A stretch of DNA of 64,000 nucleotides from Krasilnikovozyma curviuscula. Its lineage: Eukaryota > Basidiomycota > Tremellomycetes > Cystofilobasidiales > Mrakiaceae. How positions within the stretch are numbered: position 1 is the first letter of the stretch; every line of letters begins with the position of its first letter. The position numbers and the translations under genes were made by a program. Below the pieces are notes generated by a model. The model had not been told where the DNA came from. It worked only from the letters and a program-made list of their open reading frames with translations, and made no database searches. This document shows, piece by piece, positions 24,292 to 35,829 of the stretch. The stretch spans positions 1-64,000 of the forward strand of contig MVAQ01000046.1 in the NCBI GenBank assembly GCA_014825775.1. Direction: 5' to 3'.

Positions 24292-25790
24292 ATGGCACCG
24301 AGAAAGGTACTGGTGCTTGGAGCAGGTAGGCTGCCTGCTCTTTGACTCGATTCGATAATGACTCGTTCCTTGAAGCTCCACTGACAGGCCTTCTATGAAT
24401 CAGGATTTCTCTCCACATATGTCTCTAAGGCCTTGATATCTTCCTCACCGTCAACCTCGATACTGTTAGCTTCTAGAACTCCTGATGCTGTATACAACTA
24501 TCTAAAAGGATTAGGTAAACAGGTGTTAGAGCCTCAAAGCGTTGATATTAGGATTGCTGAGCAGGTAGAGAGAGCGATGGAAAGCTGTGATGCGGTGGTG
24601 AGCTGTGTCGGGTAAGTAGCGGACTATTCTTCTGTGATCATTCCTTCCCCATGTAAGCAGAAAGGCGGCTGATCAATATCACTCTCCCTGCAGCATCCTG
24701 ACTGGCAGCAAAAAGCAGTTCGAGGATATTCAGGTCAAGGGAATAGAGAATGTGAGCATTTGTGCCCAACGGTTCTTTTCCTTGACAAATGTTAATCTGG
24801 TTGCACTGAAAGATTGCAGCTGCTGCCAAGAGGAACGGTGCGAGAATCATTCACATATCAGCGATAGGTGCCGATGCCAAATCTTCCGTTCCATAGTAAG
24901 TAGCTGTTCTTGACAGAGTAAAGTATATCATAATCGGTGGCTCCTTTGACTGTTTTTGTCATTCACAAGCGCACAAACAAAGGCGATCGGGGAACAAATC
25001 GTCCTATCGACCGTCCCCAACTCGACAATCCTCCGTCCAAGCCTGCTTTTCGGTAAACCACTACTTTCTGAACAGTCGGAGTTCTTCACACGTTTCAAGC
25101 AACTAGGAACATACCTTCCCTTCCTGCCTGTTTTTGGAGACGGACTCACCAAATTCCAACCGGTCCATGTGGGTGATGTCGCGAAGGGTGTAGAGATCCT
25201 GTTGAGGGGTGGCATTCAAGGAGTTAGCAGTGAAGCTGAAGGAAAGATCATTGAGTGTGGGGGTCCAGAAGGTGTGTCATCCTTGTCCTGCGATGCTCTC
25301 GCCATGCTGATATCGCTCTCCAGTGTTCACCTACAGAGAAATGATGGATCTTGTCAAACGCTACGCGGAACTACGCCGACCAATTGTTAGCATTCCTTGG
25401 ATGGTAGGATTGATGCAAGGTTTCGTGCTAGAACGATTGCCTGAAAATGTCAGCCTTTCGCCTGCTTTATCCCTCTGTACAGCTCTGAACCAACCCTCCT
25501 TTATCCAGCTTTTTACTGTGACTAGAGACCAAGTCAAACAATTGAAAATCCCCAACGTGGTTAACCCTCCGCCTCCCTTGTCATCAACCCACTTCTCATT
25601 TCCCCGGCTGCTTTCATCAGCTCCACCACCTTACACGTCGTCGGCTCCGATCATCCTCAAACCTACCACAAAAGAAGTAGACATTTGCATGAGTGTGCAC
25701 AGTGTATTGCCTACATACCTCGGACCGAAAGTAATGGAAGGCGGAGCGTCGACGAGCGGGAAGAGGAATCACGGCAGGTCGTATCACTAA
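24292..25790 (+). CDS. NDUFA9-like atypical short-chain dehydrogenase (complex I 39/40 kDa family)
   Basis: This family includes the NADPH-binding 39/40 kDa subunit of respiratory complex I and related assembly proteins. The first exon gives MAPRKVLVLGA and is spliced to GFLSTYVSKAL, rebuilding a GxxGF-type Rossmann loop. Further family marks are CDAVVSCVGILTGSKKQFED, NAAAKRNGARIIHISAIGAD, TILRPSLLFG, FQPVHVGDVAKGVEILL and the C-terminal TRDQVKQLKIPNVV and VLPTYLG. The catalytic YxxxK of classical SDRs is not retained in the usual form, which is normal for this group. Mitochondrial import is likely from the family but no clear presequence is seen. It could be the true complex I subunit or a paralogue. 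Confidence 0.75.
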
Positions 25791-25910
25791 TTTCCAACCC
25801 TCTCCCTCTGTGCCATTGAACGAGGGCGACTCATTTTGTAATGAAATACAACTTGTCTATGTAATCCTTATCTTTTCAATATTTTGCTCCGCGCGTAACA
25901 TGTGAACGAT

Positions 25911-27109
25911 CTACAATCCTATCTCTCCGTAAATTTCAGGTTTCCTCTGCTTCGTAACTGGTATGCTGCGCCGCGTCTTCTCCATCACGGCAGGATCGAT
26001 ATCAGCATAGACGATCGATTCCTTCTCATCAGTGGAGGAGATGACGTTGCCCAAGGGACCGACGATGAGTGAGTGCCCATAAGGAGGGTAGGATGCTGTG
26101 TCATCCTGGGCTGGTGAGCATGAGGCGACAAAAATCTGATAGGCAGAGAAAGAGAAATGGAACATCAGCAGGAGATAGAAGTAGGTGAGGTTTCAGGTGC
26201 GGCTAACCTGATTATCGATCGCTCTGGCCCGGTTGAGTAGCTCCCATGCCACAGGACCACTGAGAACGAGAAAGAGTCAGCATGAAGCGATTTGAAAATA
26301 GAAGTATAAGAGAGATGCACGATGTCGTGTTAAATGCCGAAGGATAAATCATAGCACAAGCGCCTTGTCGAGCTGCCAACATTGCCAGCTCTGGGAATCT
26401 GACGTCATAGCAAATAGCTAGCCCAAACTTTCCAAAGGCTATTCGAGACAAAGAAAAAAAAAAGAAACTTCAGTGAACCCTCTAGAAAACAACGAAAGGA
26501 AGAGAGCGGCACTGACGAGTTTGGAAGGTCGTCATCTTGTCTCCAGCTCCTAAGCTCTTACTCTCCATGAAAACAAAGTCTTCTTGTCCTTCTCTAGGAA
26601 TCTGAACATCGTACAGATGTATCTTCCTGTGTTTAGCGACGAGTTCGCCTTGACGGTTGAAGACCGTTGAACAGTTGTAAAGCTTGTCTGAGTCAGAGGT
26701 ATATTCCGGTATGGAGCCACCTACTATCCATACGTCCGCTTCTTTGGCTAGTTCTGAGAGGGCGAGGAGTGTAGATGACGTTGAAGGGAGCTGCTCTGCT
26801 GAAATCGGATTAGACTCGGTCGGGCAGGGAATCAGTTCTGCATTCTTTTTGTACTCTGTCGAAACGGTAGGACTATTGAAGATTTCCTGAGAGAAAAAGA
26901 GTTGTTTATCAGTCTTTGGTGAGCAGTGGGGTGTTGAAGCAGGTGGGTAGACTCACCGGTAGCACAACGATGTCAGCTCCTTCAGCCTTAGCCTTCAGGA
27001 CGAACTCTCTAGACCGAGTGAGGTTTACAGATTTCTCGGTGTTAACAAAGAGCTGGATGAGGGCAAGCTTAAATTTCTTGAAATCCTGTGGAATAAAAGA
27101 TTCAGACAT
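25911..27109 (-). CDS. NIT3: Nitrilase-superfamily omega-amidase (NIT2/Nit3 type)
   Basis: Omega-amidases hydrolyse alpha-ketoglutaramate and alpha-ketosuccinamate, closing the glutamine transaminase path. The protein is about 290-300 residues in several exons. The nitrilase triad is visible: Glu in VVLP|EIFNSP (split by an intron), Lys in KHRKIHLYDVQIP and Cys in GLAICYDVRFPELA. Other marks are WIVGGSIPE, YNCSTVFNRQGELV, NQIFVASCSPAQ and the typical end YADIDPAVMEKTR. The ATG at 27109 is the start of a continuous N-terminal exon (KFKLALIQLFVNTEKSVNL). The stop is 121 bases from the convergent NDUFA9-like gene. Confidence 0.9.
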
Positions 27110-27243
27110 TCTTGAGTGCTGGAGGTCACTTCGCTTCAGCGGCTAACGGCCTCCAGTCGTTTCAGCAGGTCGATCAAAGCCGCAACAGTCGATCTGGGAC
27201 ATTTGATAGATCGCACTACATTTCAGCTTTACAAATTCTGAAA

Positions 27244-28254
27244 ATGATCCCTCGACCTTTCCTGAACCCTAGGTCTCACATGTACAACGCCGTTTCCGTT
27301 GATTTGGGTCTTACAATGCGAGCCATCTGGTGCAATCTTTGGTTACTTTTCCAACCCAATGAGTGGGGGTCCATCTTTTTCGCAAACCTCTGGAATGGTG
27401 GATTTGGAGATGGGGTAGACAAGATGGCCTTAGAGGCTAAGCATGTGAGCTCATCTTTCATCATGCTGCGTTCCATGTGCTGTCCCCATTTGTGTTTTGT
27501 TGTTCGCTCACAACTTTTTTTAGACATTCTCAGGAGTTGATCAGTCCCAAACCCAGAGGTGTGATGCTTGATGTGAGATAATTTATCATGGTATCTTCTA
27601 TTTGCAAGCCCTCCGGCTGTCCTCCTATAAAGATTTCTTAATCCACGATTTTCTCCTTCCGCAGATTGGAGCGGTCGATGGTCATACTTTGAAGTACCTA
27701 AACCAGGCCACAGTTGAGGAATATGTCGCTCTCGAGCCAAACGATGTTTTCAATTCTATAAAAATCTGTACGTTTCAGTTGTCATCAAATTGAGATGGGG
27801 ACTATCCTCTCATGTATCATGTTTATGAAAATCGCGACGGTCACAGGATTCCCTCTAGAGAAGATCCAGATCATACTGTTCGGAATCCAATCTTTACACA
27901 AAATGTTGAAAATTGTCGAACCTCAATCCGTTCACACCGTCATCTGCGTCCTTACACGTTTATCGATCCCAGTCCCACTTCTCACCCCATTCGTCCTCAA
28001 ATTCTTAAAGTCCGGTGGGGGCAGGCCAGTTCTTGTTTTTTCGAGCGTTGCCAGGGCCCAAAGGACAGACCCGATGTGAGATTCTGGTAGCGGTTGTGGT
28101 CACCTCCCCTCAGAGTACTATTTGTCGGGGTGTGACCATCGGGTGTTGGGAGGGAGAAGGAGAATGCCATAGAGAGGCTGGTGAAGTTCTAGAGGGTGCT
28201 GACGATAATTTCTTTCGTCATTGGCTGGGAGTGTTTACCGGAAAAAAGGGCTAA
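27244..28254 (+). pseudogene. Decayed class I SAM-dependent methyltransferase
   Basis: The first half still reads well: an N-terminal segment with FANLWNGGFGDGVDKMALEA, a spliced exon ELISPKPRGVMLD, and after a second intron IGAVDGHTLKYLNQATVEEY with VALEPN, matching the SAM-binding motif region of METTL7-like methyltransferases. After that the frame breaks. GFPLEKIQIILFGI and VEPQSVHTVICVLT are in one frame, GQFLFF in a second, FERCQGPKDRPDVRFW in a third and ending in TAG, and IGCWEGEGECHREAGEVLEG with FFRHWLGVFTGKKG back in the second. No splice pattern I tried joins these. Several indels and stops, on an otherwise recognisable C-terminal half, indicate a pseudogene. Sequence errors are the main alternative. 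Confidence 0.65.
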
Positions 28255-28730
28255 TGTGTTTCGTGTCGAGTGGACGCGCATGACTTTTGGACCGAAGCCG
28301 ATAGTCGAGAAGGCAAGCTTGGAGTTAAAGCTATAGTCTGTGTTCAGATGTAGGTTGACAGTTAGAGTTCTGAACTTTTGTTTGTTTTCAATTCAGTACA
28401 CATGGTAGCAAAAGAAACAAAAAAAACACGGGATCGAGGGTCAGTCACTAGAGGAGTGCTAGGAAATGCCCTAAAATACAACGTTTCAACAAGGTTGCTC
28501 TGTTGCTGTTGTGATGGGTATGACGCCTGAGACAAAACGCTGTTTCATAGGCTCAAACTAAGTTCTAAGTTTTGAATATGAATATGCTGGCCGGCGCGTG
28601 CGACGGGATCAACAATCTGTTGACTTGTTGACAATATTTATTTATTGCTAAGCGGGAGACGTGACAGCGCCCCATCTCTTCCTCTTCTTCGACCGCCCTG
28701 TTCCTTTTCAGACCGTGCTCGACTTGAAGA
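28255..28730. other. Spacer between methyltransferase remnant and three-repeat gene
   Basis: About 475 bases with no supported gene. It must contain the promoter of the following gene. Any extra 5' exon of that gene, for example one coding a signal peptide, would lie here, but I could not identify one. Confidence 0.35.
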
Positions 28731-30388
28731 ATGTCCGGCTGTAGCACTTCGCTATCAATCAGCGGCTTATTGGGGGCATACCAGTTCACACCACCAAACA
28801 CCGTGATCTCCTTTAACCTTGCAGTGACAACTACCGGAGCAAACTGCATCAATCCTATCAATATCTTCGTCACTGACACTCTGACGAATGTCAACGGTGG
28901 GACTGGGAACACCGCCAGGTCCTACTCTTTTGTGTAAGTAGAAATGTTCGCTTTGTTTTTAGCCCTATATTCTGGCCCACCTACTCTTGTCCTGTACGTG
29001 ATTCCAATGCTGAAGAACACCACACCCCTCCATGGTTTTACAGGACTTACCCTTCAGGCACTGGCACCAACACATTTGGTGCTTCCCTAGCTCTATCTGG
29101 CATTGTCAGGAATCCTGGAAATAGTCAGTCGCTTCCCGAGACTGTTCTGGCAACAGATGTTTACTAACAAATGGGAACGCGTCTGCAGCTTTGTCTTTCT
29201 CTGCCTCTGCCTCAGAGGGGGGTGGAATGGCGGCTGAGACGATTTTCCTGGTTCCACCACCATGCACCCTCTCTGCTGCTACCATTACTTCACCCGTCCT
29301 TGGTAGCACTATTGTGCTTAACACCGCCGATCCTGCGCCCTTTACTGGTACCATATTGTATACTCCTACCGGGAGTTGCAACGCGGATGTTGTCACACTG
29401 ACTTCGGGAAACCCCGTCCTCAACTGTAACCCCGTGTGGGTAAAAGCAAGTTTTCTGTCCCTCTGGTTGACACCTTCTCACTGCGTTTGCTCTGTGTCTT
29501 GTGTAGAACTATAATCAACAATTACAATAATGCCCCGATCAGCGCGACGTTCGTTTGTGGTAACAAGGGCGACGTTCCAGATGGTCCTAGTAAGCCTTTT
29601 TTCTTCTTTAGCTTCACATGCATCCCTAAAGATGGAGCTTACATAAGTTTTCTGTCTGTTTGAATTCGCCGAAGATGGTCTGCTTGCAACTTCATCTGGG
29701 GGTCTAACATCGTCCACCTTCTTCACGGTTGTCCATCCTTCCTGTAACTTTGGCAACGGGTTCTTTCTCTCGCCGACTCAAAATCAGATGGTGACATACC
29801 AGTCACTAGATACAACACTTTTCACTGGGACCTTCGCATATACACCGAACGGATTCTGCACTTCTTATGTGGTATCGTTCACGGTGGCACCTCCTCTCTT
29901 CTCGTGCAACTCGATAACTGAGTAATTCTTCTTAGAGATAGGCATATTCTGTATGCTCCGACCAAGATTTCACTTTTTAATAAATCTCATTGTCTGTCGT
30001 GGTCATAGAACTCCTCTTGGAGGATACGGAGACACCTCAACAATTGTTCAGCATTTCACCTGCAACATCCCCGTCGGTGTCATACTTTCCGGACCATGTA
30101 AGTCCAGTTCCATAGGTCACAATGGATAGCTAGTTCTATCTCAAATGCTGCGTCAATTAGAACCGCGCTGATAAAATAAAGTTGCGTTGCTTTGATTTTG
30201 CAGACACCCTCACCGCTTCCACTTCCGCTCAAGTCTTAGACTCAGTTACATTCACGGTTGCCCTGAGTCCTCAAGCAACAGCTGGCCTGAACGCGGCAGG
30301 CAACACCCAGAAGAAGCGAAGCCGAGAGCAACTGAGAGACAAGCTGGAGGTGACGAAGCGGCGTGAGTGGGATCATCACCCGACTTGA
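28731..30388 (+). CDS. Unknown protein with three tandem cysteine-containing repeats
   Basis: I do not recognise the family. Six or so introns with good GT-AG borders join into one long open frame starting at the ATG at 28731. The product is Ser/Thr/Gly-rich and consists of three tandem units of about 108-116 residues. Units 2 and 3 align almost without gaps over their first half: both have Cys at unit position 1, SP at 10-11, FTGT at 27-30, YTP at 33-35, Gly 37, Cys 39, VV at 43-44 and Cys 55. Unit 1 is more diverged but keeps a TTTGANC segment and the same ending (TLSFSASAS, then FLVPPP). The alternating hydrophobic/polar pattern suggests beta-sandwich domains. The last exon adds a basic tail (KKRSREQLRDKLEV). 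No signal peptide is visible. A cell-surface or secreted role is only a guess. Confidence 0.6.
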
Positions 30389-30697
30389 TTCCGGCGGTAC
30401 CCTCTGACTCTTCTACCTTACCTTTACACTTTTTTTTTGATAGAAACAACGAAATCTCAAGTTGTAGCACGAATGACAGGTAGAAGAGGTCAGAACATAG
30501 CCTAGCATCATACTGGTTTAAACAAACTGGATGGCAATGTCCATTAACAGTTCAGTAGTTTTACTTGGGAACCAGCGGGTACATTTATATGAGCAGTTAA
30601 TATTGAAAATCGTCATCTAATTCAAAGGTATCATGTCCCAAAAGAGGAATAGAAAACAGAATGCTTATTAAAACTTCCCCATTTCCATCCATCGCGT
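30389..30697. other. Convergent 3' spacer
   Basis: About 310 bases between two convergent genes. It is AT-rich with a short T run near 30433 and shows no gene. Confidence 0.4.
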
Positions 30698-33600
30698 TTA
30701 CAGAGATGGCCATTTCATCCGACTTGTATACTTTTTGATATCACTGACAAACAAATCTTCAAGTTCGTGACCGGCGCCAGCAGCTAAGAAATACAACCAA
30801 AGTTGGCAAAAAGATCAAAAATAGATAGATCATTGGTAAACTCACCGACTTTCCCAACACACTCATTAACCATAGAAGAGCCAAGGATATCAATGTGTTC
30901 ACCAGTGGTAGCTCCTCCTCGCAGATCCAGTGCCTCCGGTTCGTGCTTCTGTTCTCGGGTAATCACTTTGATTCCCGCCGGATTCCATTCAGGGTGTTTC
31001 CAACCTTCGACACACATCGTTCCCAGAGATAGAAGACTGACGGTTCCATCTCCTTCGCCAAATTTGACGCCGCTTCGGATCTGTCAACAATAAAACAATG
31101 CAGGGAGGTGGTAAGTGATACCGATGCGTGGGGCGAAAACAGTTTTAGAATGAGACCCACTTTTGGAACTGAAGAGTCCGCCGTCACTTGGGTATCTATG
31201 AAGTTGTCTCTGCTTGATGGGAAGTCAGCTCGAGCGCTCATGTTGGTACCGGTCAAGTCATCACTTGGAACAAGGCTGCCTTCAGAAGCGACCTCGTCGA
31301 CACCGTAAGGACCTTTCTGGTACCAGTAAGATCGCTCTGTTTCTTTTCCATGGCCATAAAGACAGAGGATTTTCATTGATGGCGCACGCTACCGAAATTT
31401 ATGTCAAGATTTTTCAGTGCTATGGAGACGCGGTGGGGGTAGATTACATTACTTACAGGCAGTTGAAATTCAAGAGGATTGGTCCATTTCGTGTGATCCT
31501 GGCCGTTGGCTTCGAGTTTGTCGACGTCACTCTCAAATTGATAGCTGTAGTTGGTACCCATCATTTTCTAGAGTAAAATAAAATGTTAGCGTCGTTGATT
31601 TTCATGTCGGTGTAAGAGCATGAAGCAGGACTCGCCTGGAATGATAAAGGGCTGTGTTGGATGACATAAGCGGAGGCTTCACTCATGGTCAGATTTGGCG
31701 AGATTTCTGTTTCGTCCAACTTGTCGATATCGGTAGCAGTATGCATGTGCCTGAACGTCAAGAATTTGCCATCTGCCAAATGGGATAAGTTCAGCAGGTG
31801 GGAAAGATGAACGGAGTCGAAAACTCAGACTTACGACTCTCGGTAGCATTCTCGATGTCATCAGGAGCTCCACTCTCATCTCCCCAAATAGCACTTCCAC
31901 CCTTCACCCACATTGAAGCTGAACCAGCCCACGCTCGGAACAGCGTCGCTCTCTCTTTTCTTGAGAAGAACTTCTCAAGCATGTAAGAAGCTGCTGGATT
32001 GACTTCGACAGTATCTCTCATTTCACCAGATAAGAAAGCAGTCATTGCTCTATCAAACAGTTCAAAGAAGACAACAAAGTGACGTGGTAAGTTAGAGAGC
32101 TTCTGGGGCAGTGTCCAAATTAGGTAACAGACTGACTTTGTGACACCAAGCATAGGTCCAGCAATAGAGATGAAAGATTCAATGTGTTCCTCGACCCAAT
32201 TTGGTCCTCCTCCGCCATGTCCCTCAGCTTCAACCCATTTCAAGCTGTGAGCATTAAAGATTGGACCCGTCAAATCCAAAGTGCCTCAACATTCAAGAAT
32301 ATCCTATAACTTACAAGTACAAGACAATCTAGTGAATCGTAGAACAAGCAAGAGGCAATTTAATGGCAGCTCTCTCCGTATCGAATGAAGCGGGACACTA
32401 CTTACAGTGCTTCCCATCGAATGTCCGACAAGAACGACCTTCTTTCCCTGCGTTTTCTTGAACAGTTCACATTTACTCTTCAGTCTGGAGAAGAAGGCAT
32501 CCCGGGACTCGAGGTTGTAGTAACTCAATCGCTGAGGTGAAAGAGTGACACAAGTCAAATCAAAGCATAGTATTTGAACCAGAACAAAGAAGTTGTACCC
32601 AATCATACGCAGCCAGCTCCAAATTATTCGAGTCGTAGTTCAAAGGAGCCAAATTCTCAATCTGACAGCGAAGCACCATGTTTGTAAATCTCCAATTCGA
32701 GCGCCGAAAAATAAGAGAGCAATACTTACAATTTTCGCCCAAACCCAATAACCCTGTATAAACTGACTGGCCGCATCAAATCCTTGTGCCGCTCTGACTT
32801 TCTGTCCAGGCGGGTCCAAGCCCGTTTCTGGGTCCAACATCAGCGCTTGAACCCACTTCTCTTTGTCTCGCAAGACGGCTCGGATCATTGTTGTTGAACC
32901 CCACACTCTAGAACGGAACCAACCCTCTGCAGTAAAAGTGTCATGTTTTATTAGTCATTGAGATGCAAAGAAAAGTGAACGACAGAGAACTTGCTGTTTT
33001 CGGGCGTCGTTGACCAGGATTCGAGACCGGTAGAGACGATTCCCTAGGTGCGCAACATGAAGATAGGATGTAAGTTGGGTGTCATGAGACATAAAAAAAC
33101 TTTACGATAAACGGTTTTGTTTGTTGAACTTACAGGGACCAGAATGACGGGATGAACTGCCTGATATCCTTGTTCACGAAGCTCATTGCCAATCACAAAG
33201 TCCCTGCTCTCCATCCACGAAGTGATGCCATTGAGCCCACCCGTCAGGTTACTCAACAGTCCACCGAGCCCGTCCTGGCCCGAGAAGGAGGTGGGTATCC
33301 AGTCAGACCAGTTCTCATTCGTCGGCAGTCCAAAATCCATCTCCGGGAAGTTCGAGAGGATTTCTGGGAAGTTGGCCATCAGATCTGGTGGGGCTGCGAA
33401 TGAATACGTGAGGAGTGCTCCGAGGAGGATGCCGAAGGGGAAGAGGACTCGTCGTGTGAGGAAGAAAGGGTGCTTCTTGGTTGTATGGTGGTCGTGCTGA
33501 AGAAATGTTTCTGACAAGCTGTGTGGGAAGAGGGAAACAGGTTAGAAAAAATGATCATTAAACACTGCTCGATAAGGATACTTGCTCAATCTCGTCCCAT

Positions 33601-34017
33601 GGAGTGCCTGTCATTAAGAAAATTACAGAGGTGAGCTTCAGCTTGTTGCACAAACACTACACAGAAATAACTTTGTGACATACCTGGAGCGAGCACCTAC
33701 TCAGAAAGGATCATAAAGGAAAAAACCATGGTCAGAAGACTCTGTTGGACGGGTAGACTGCCTTATCACATCCAGAACCAGCACACAGTCTGCCGTATCA
33801 TGCGAGCGTTGGCCAAAGGATTTGTTCTACTTACCTTGAATGCTCCGTCCTCCCCCTTTCTCAGTCTGACACTGAGCTCATCAGGGAAAGACTTGTCCTT
33901 CTTCGTCTTCTTTGCTATCGAGCCATCCTGAGCCGAAGGTTTGATCTTATCTTGTGAAGAATTGTGGCCGTTGTCGGATGGCGCAGTTCTGCTCAACTTG
34001 GGTCTCCTGCTTGACAT
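30698..34017 (-). CDS. LRO1: Phospholipid:diacylglycerol acyltransferase (LCAT family)
   Basis: PDAT moves an acyl group from phospholipid to diacylglycerol, making triacylglycerol at the ER. The N-terminal exon (ATG at 34017) is basic and charged; tiny exons at 33684-33696 (13 nt) and 33586-33607 (22 nt) link it to the single membrane span (RVLFPFGILLGALLTYSFAA). The luminal LCAT domain then shows VHPVILVP|GIVSTGLESW, WGSTTMIRAVLRDKEKW, LAAYDWR, the nucleophile elbow VVLVGHSMGST, ISIAGPMLGVTKSV and the C-terminal HIDILGSSMVNE with the catalytic His. It ends KKYTSRMKWPSL. Motif order and the membrane-anchored N-terminus match yeast Lro1. One intron (33519-33585) seems to use a GC donor. Confidence 0.9.
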
Positions 34018-34716
34018 TGCCCGTCGCTGCTGTCTGATACGTAAGTCAATTCCAGACAGGAAGCTTGATTGCTGGCCCGACGAGCTGCAAAAAATGAAAA
34101 GACTCTTGGAAGGTGAATATCAATTTACCCTGAGCGTTCAGGGCCGTAAACGTCATCCTCAAGCGACGAGCTGGTCGACTTTAACAATTTTCTCCATTAT
34201 TCAATTCAGCAGCCTATTCTACTATCAATGGCTATTTCTAATGTATTGTACAGTTTTGTTTTGGACTGATCTTGTTTCTATTTCTCTGGTAATCGCGAGA
34301 CAACCCTTCATACAACGAGTCAAGAATCGCTCCTGTTACTCCAGATGATTGTGCTGAGAGAAGAAGGAGATAGGGCAGTCCCTTGCTCCTGTTGTGAAAG
34401 TCCTGTGCTAATATCGTGTTGCAGCGGTGACAGACTCCGCCAGGGTCTCTGGATTTTTCCAAGTGCTATGCTCTTGATGGTTGCCTTTCAGTCTGATGGC
34501 TGGATGATGAGGTCAGATTGTTGGAACTTATCAAGCTGGATGGATTTCTTTCTAATCAAGAGAAAGCCACCTTGCAAACGTCTGGTACCGCTCTGCGTTC
34601 GAATCACTTCAAACGGCAATCTGGAACTGAAATCCAATCCAGCCTGTTTCTTGCTTTTCGTTCCCCTTCCTCATTGGGACACTCCTTTAACCTCATTCAC
34701 CAGGGCTCCTTCAAGG
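34018..34716. promoter_or_regulatory. Divergent intergenic region, LRO1 / Yippee gene
   Basis: About 700 bases separate the two divergent start codons. It must carry both promoters. Open frames here are short and lack known motifs or splice support. Confidence 0.4.
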
Positions 34717-35494
34717 ATGGGTCAGAAACGGTGAGCATGAAAACAACCTATTGTATCGTCAGGAGGTAGGATGACCCCGGTCTGACCTCCTCCCTCTCTC
34801 TGGTGGAATTACATCCAGTCGAGCCTATCTTTCCTCCCGAAGAGTCTATGGATGCAAAGTGTGTCATACCCACCTTGCTACATACGAGAGCATGATGTCC
34901 AAGGTCAGCAGGCTTACTGCCGACCTTTCTCTGGGGTCGCCTCGTCTCACTCCTCCGTTATCTTTGGCTTTTTGTAGAACTTCACCGGGCAGACGGGACA
35001 AGCTTTCCTCTTTCACACTGTGTAAGTTTCATCTTAGGCTACCATTAAGCACTTTCTACTTTGCCTGACCAGAGCGTCCTTTGCCATTCCAGCGTAAATG
35101 TCACTGAGGGACCAGATATGGACAGAAACATGTAAGCTTCAGAAGAGCTTAACCTTACCTGTCTTCCCATCCTCGTCACTGTTCCCAGGACTGATAAAGT
35201 TCCTCGGTTACTCACACCAAAAGGACGACAGGAGCTCACACCGTTCGAGACATCCACTGCGCCAGATGTGGGACGACCGTCGGCTGGAAATACGTCAAGG
35301 CGCACGAGACGAGCCAGAAGTACAAAGAGAATAAGTTCATCCTCGAGCTCGCCCTAACAGCTGAGCTGGATGCCCTAAGCCCTGCTCAGCCATTCAACAA
35401 GTCAACCGCGTCAAAGAGCGTCGTCGCCCATCCCTCGGAGGGCGTTGTTTCAGAGGACGAGAGCGATGAATCCCACTCCAATCCACACACATAA
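34717..35494 (+). CDS. Yippee-domain zinc-binding protein
   Basis: Yippee/Moh1 proteins are small conserved zinc-binding proteins of poorly known function. No single exon is long, but four splice joins give a full product. The first exon is MGQKR (34717-34731 region), joined to [20 protein letters not shown], then [27 protein letters not shown] and [20 protein letters not shown] with [20 protein letters not shown]. The two CxxC pairs (CKVC and CARC) are the zinc ligands and are spaced as in the family. A non-conserved Ser-rich acidic tail ([14 protein letters not shown]) closes the protein. An alternative acceptor at 35217-ish must be used to keep frame before TTGAHTV. Confidence 0.88.
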
Positions 35495-35829
35495 TCAGAA
35501 CATTTGCATTTTCTACACCACGTACATAAATACTATTCACTTTCCGTACATACTCGTTTGCATGCCTTCTGGGCGGTCGCTCCCAGTTGTTGTACTCTTA
35601 TCTCTCTCTCTCTCGTCGCAGACGTATTCGCCTTGACCCCACTCCAATCTAATCCAATCCACTCCGTCACATGATCCCCACTGAGACTCACTGCACTACA
35701 TATCACTCCCATCCTCCTGCTTCGAATTACTTCCATATGTTTCCAGCTTTGATTGCATTTTATCTTCACGGCACGACCGCGGCAATACGCGTTAGAGTGA
35801 TGAAATGCATAACAACGAAAAAGAGTGGT
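35495..35829. other. Convergent 3' spacer, Yippee gene / HEM3
   Basis: About 335 bases, with a TC dinucleotide run near 35608-35620. No gene is supported. Confidence 0.4.

Noticed and set aside
27112..27243. Upstream ATG for the methyltransferase remnant
   Set aside because: It is two bases from the NIT3 start on the other strand, and the added sequence shows no family similarity; the ATG at 27244 is preferred.
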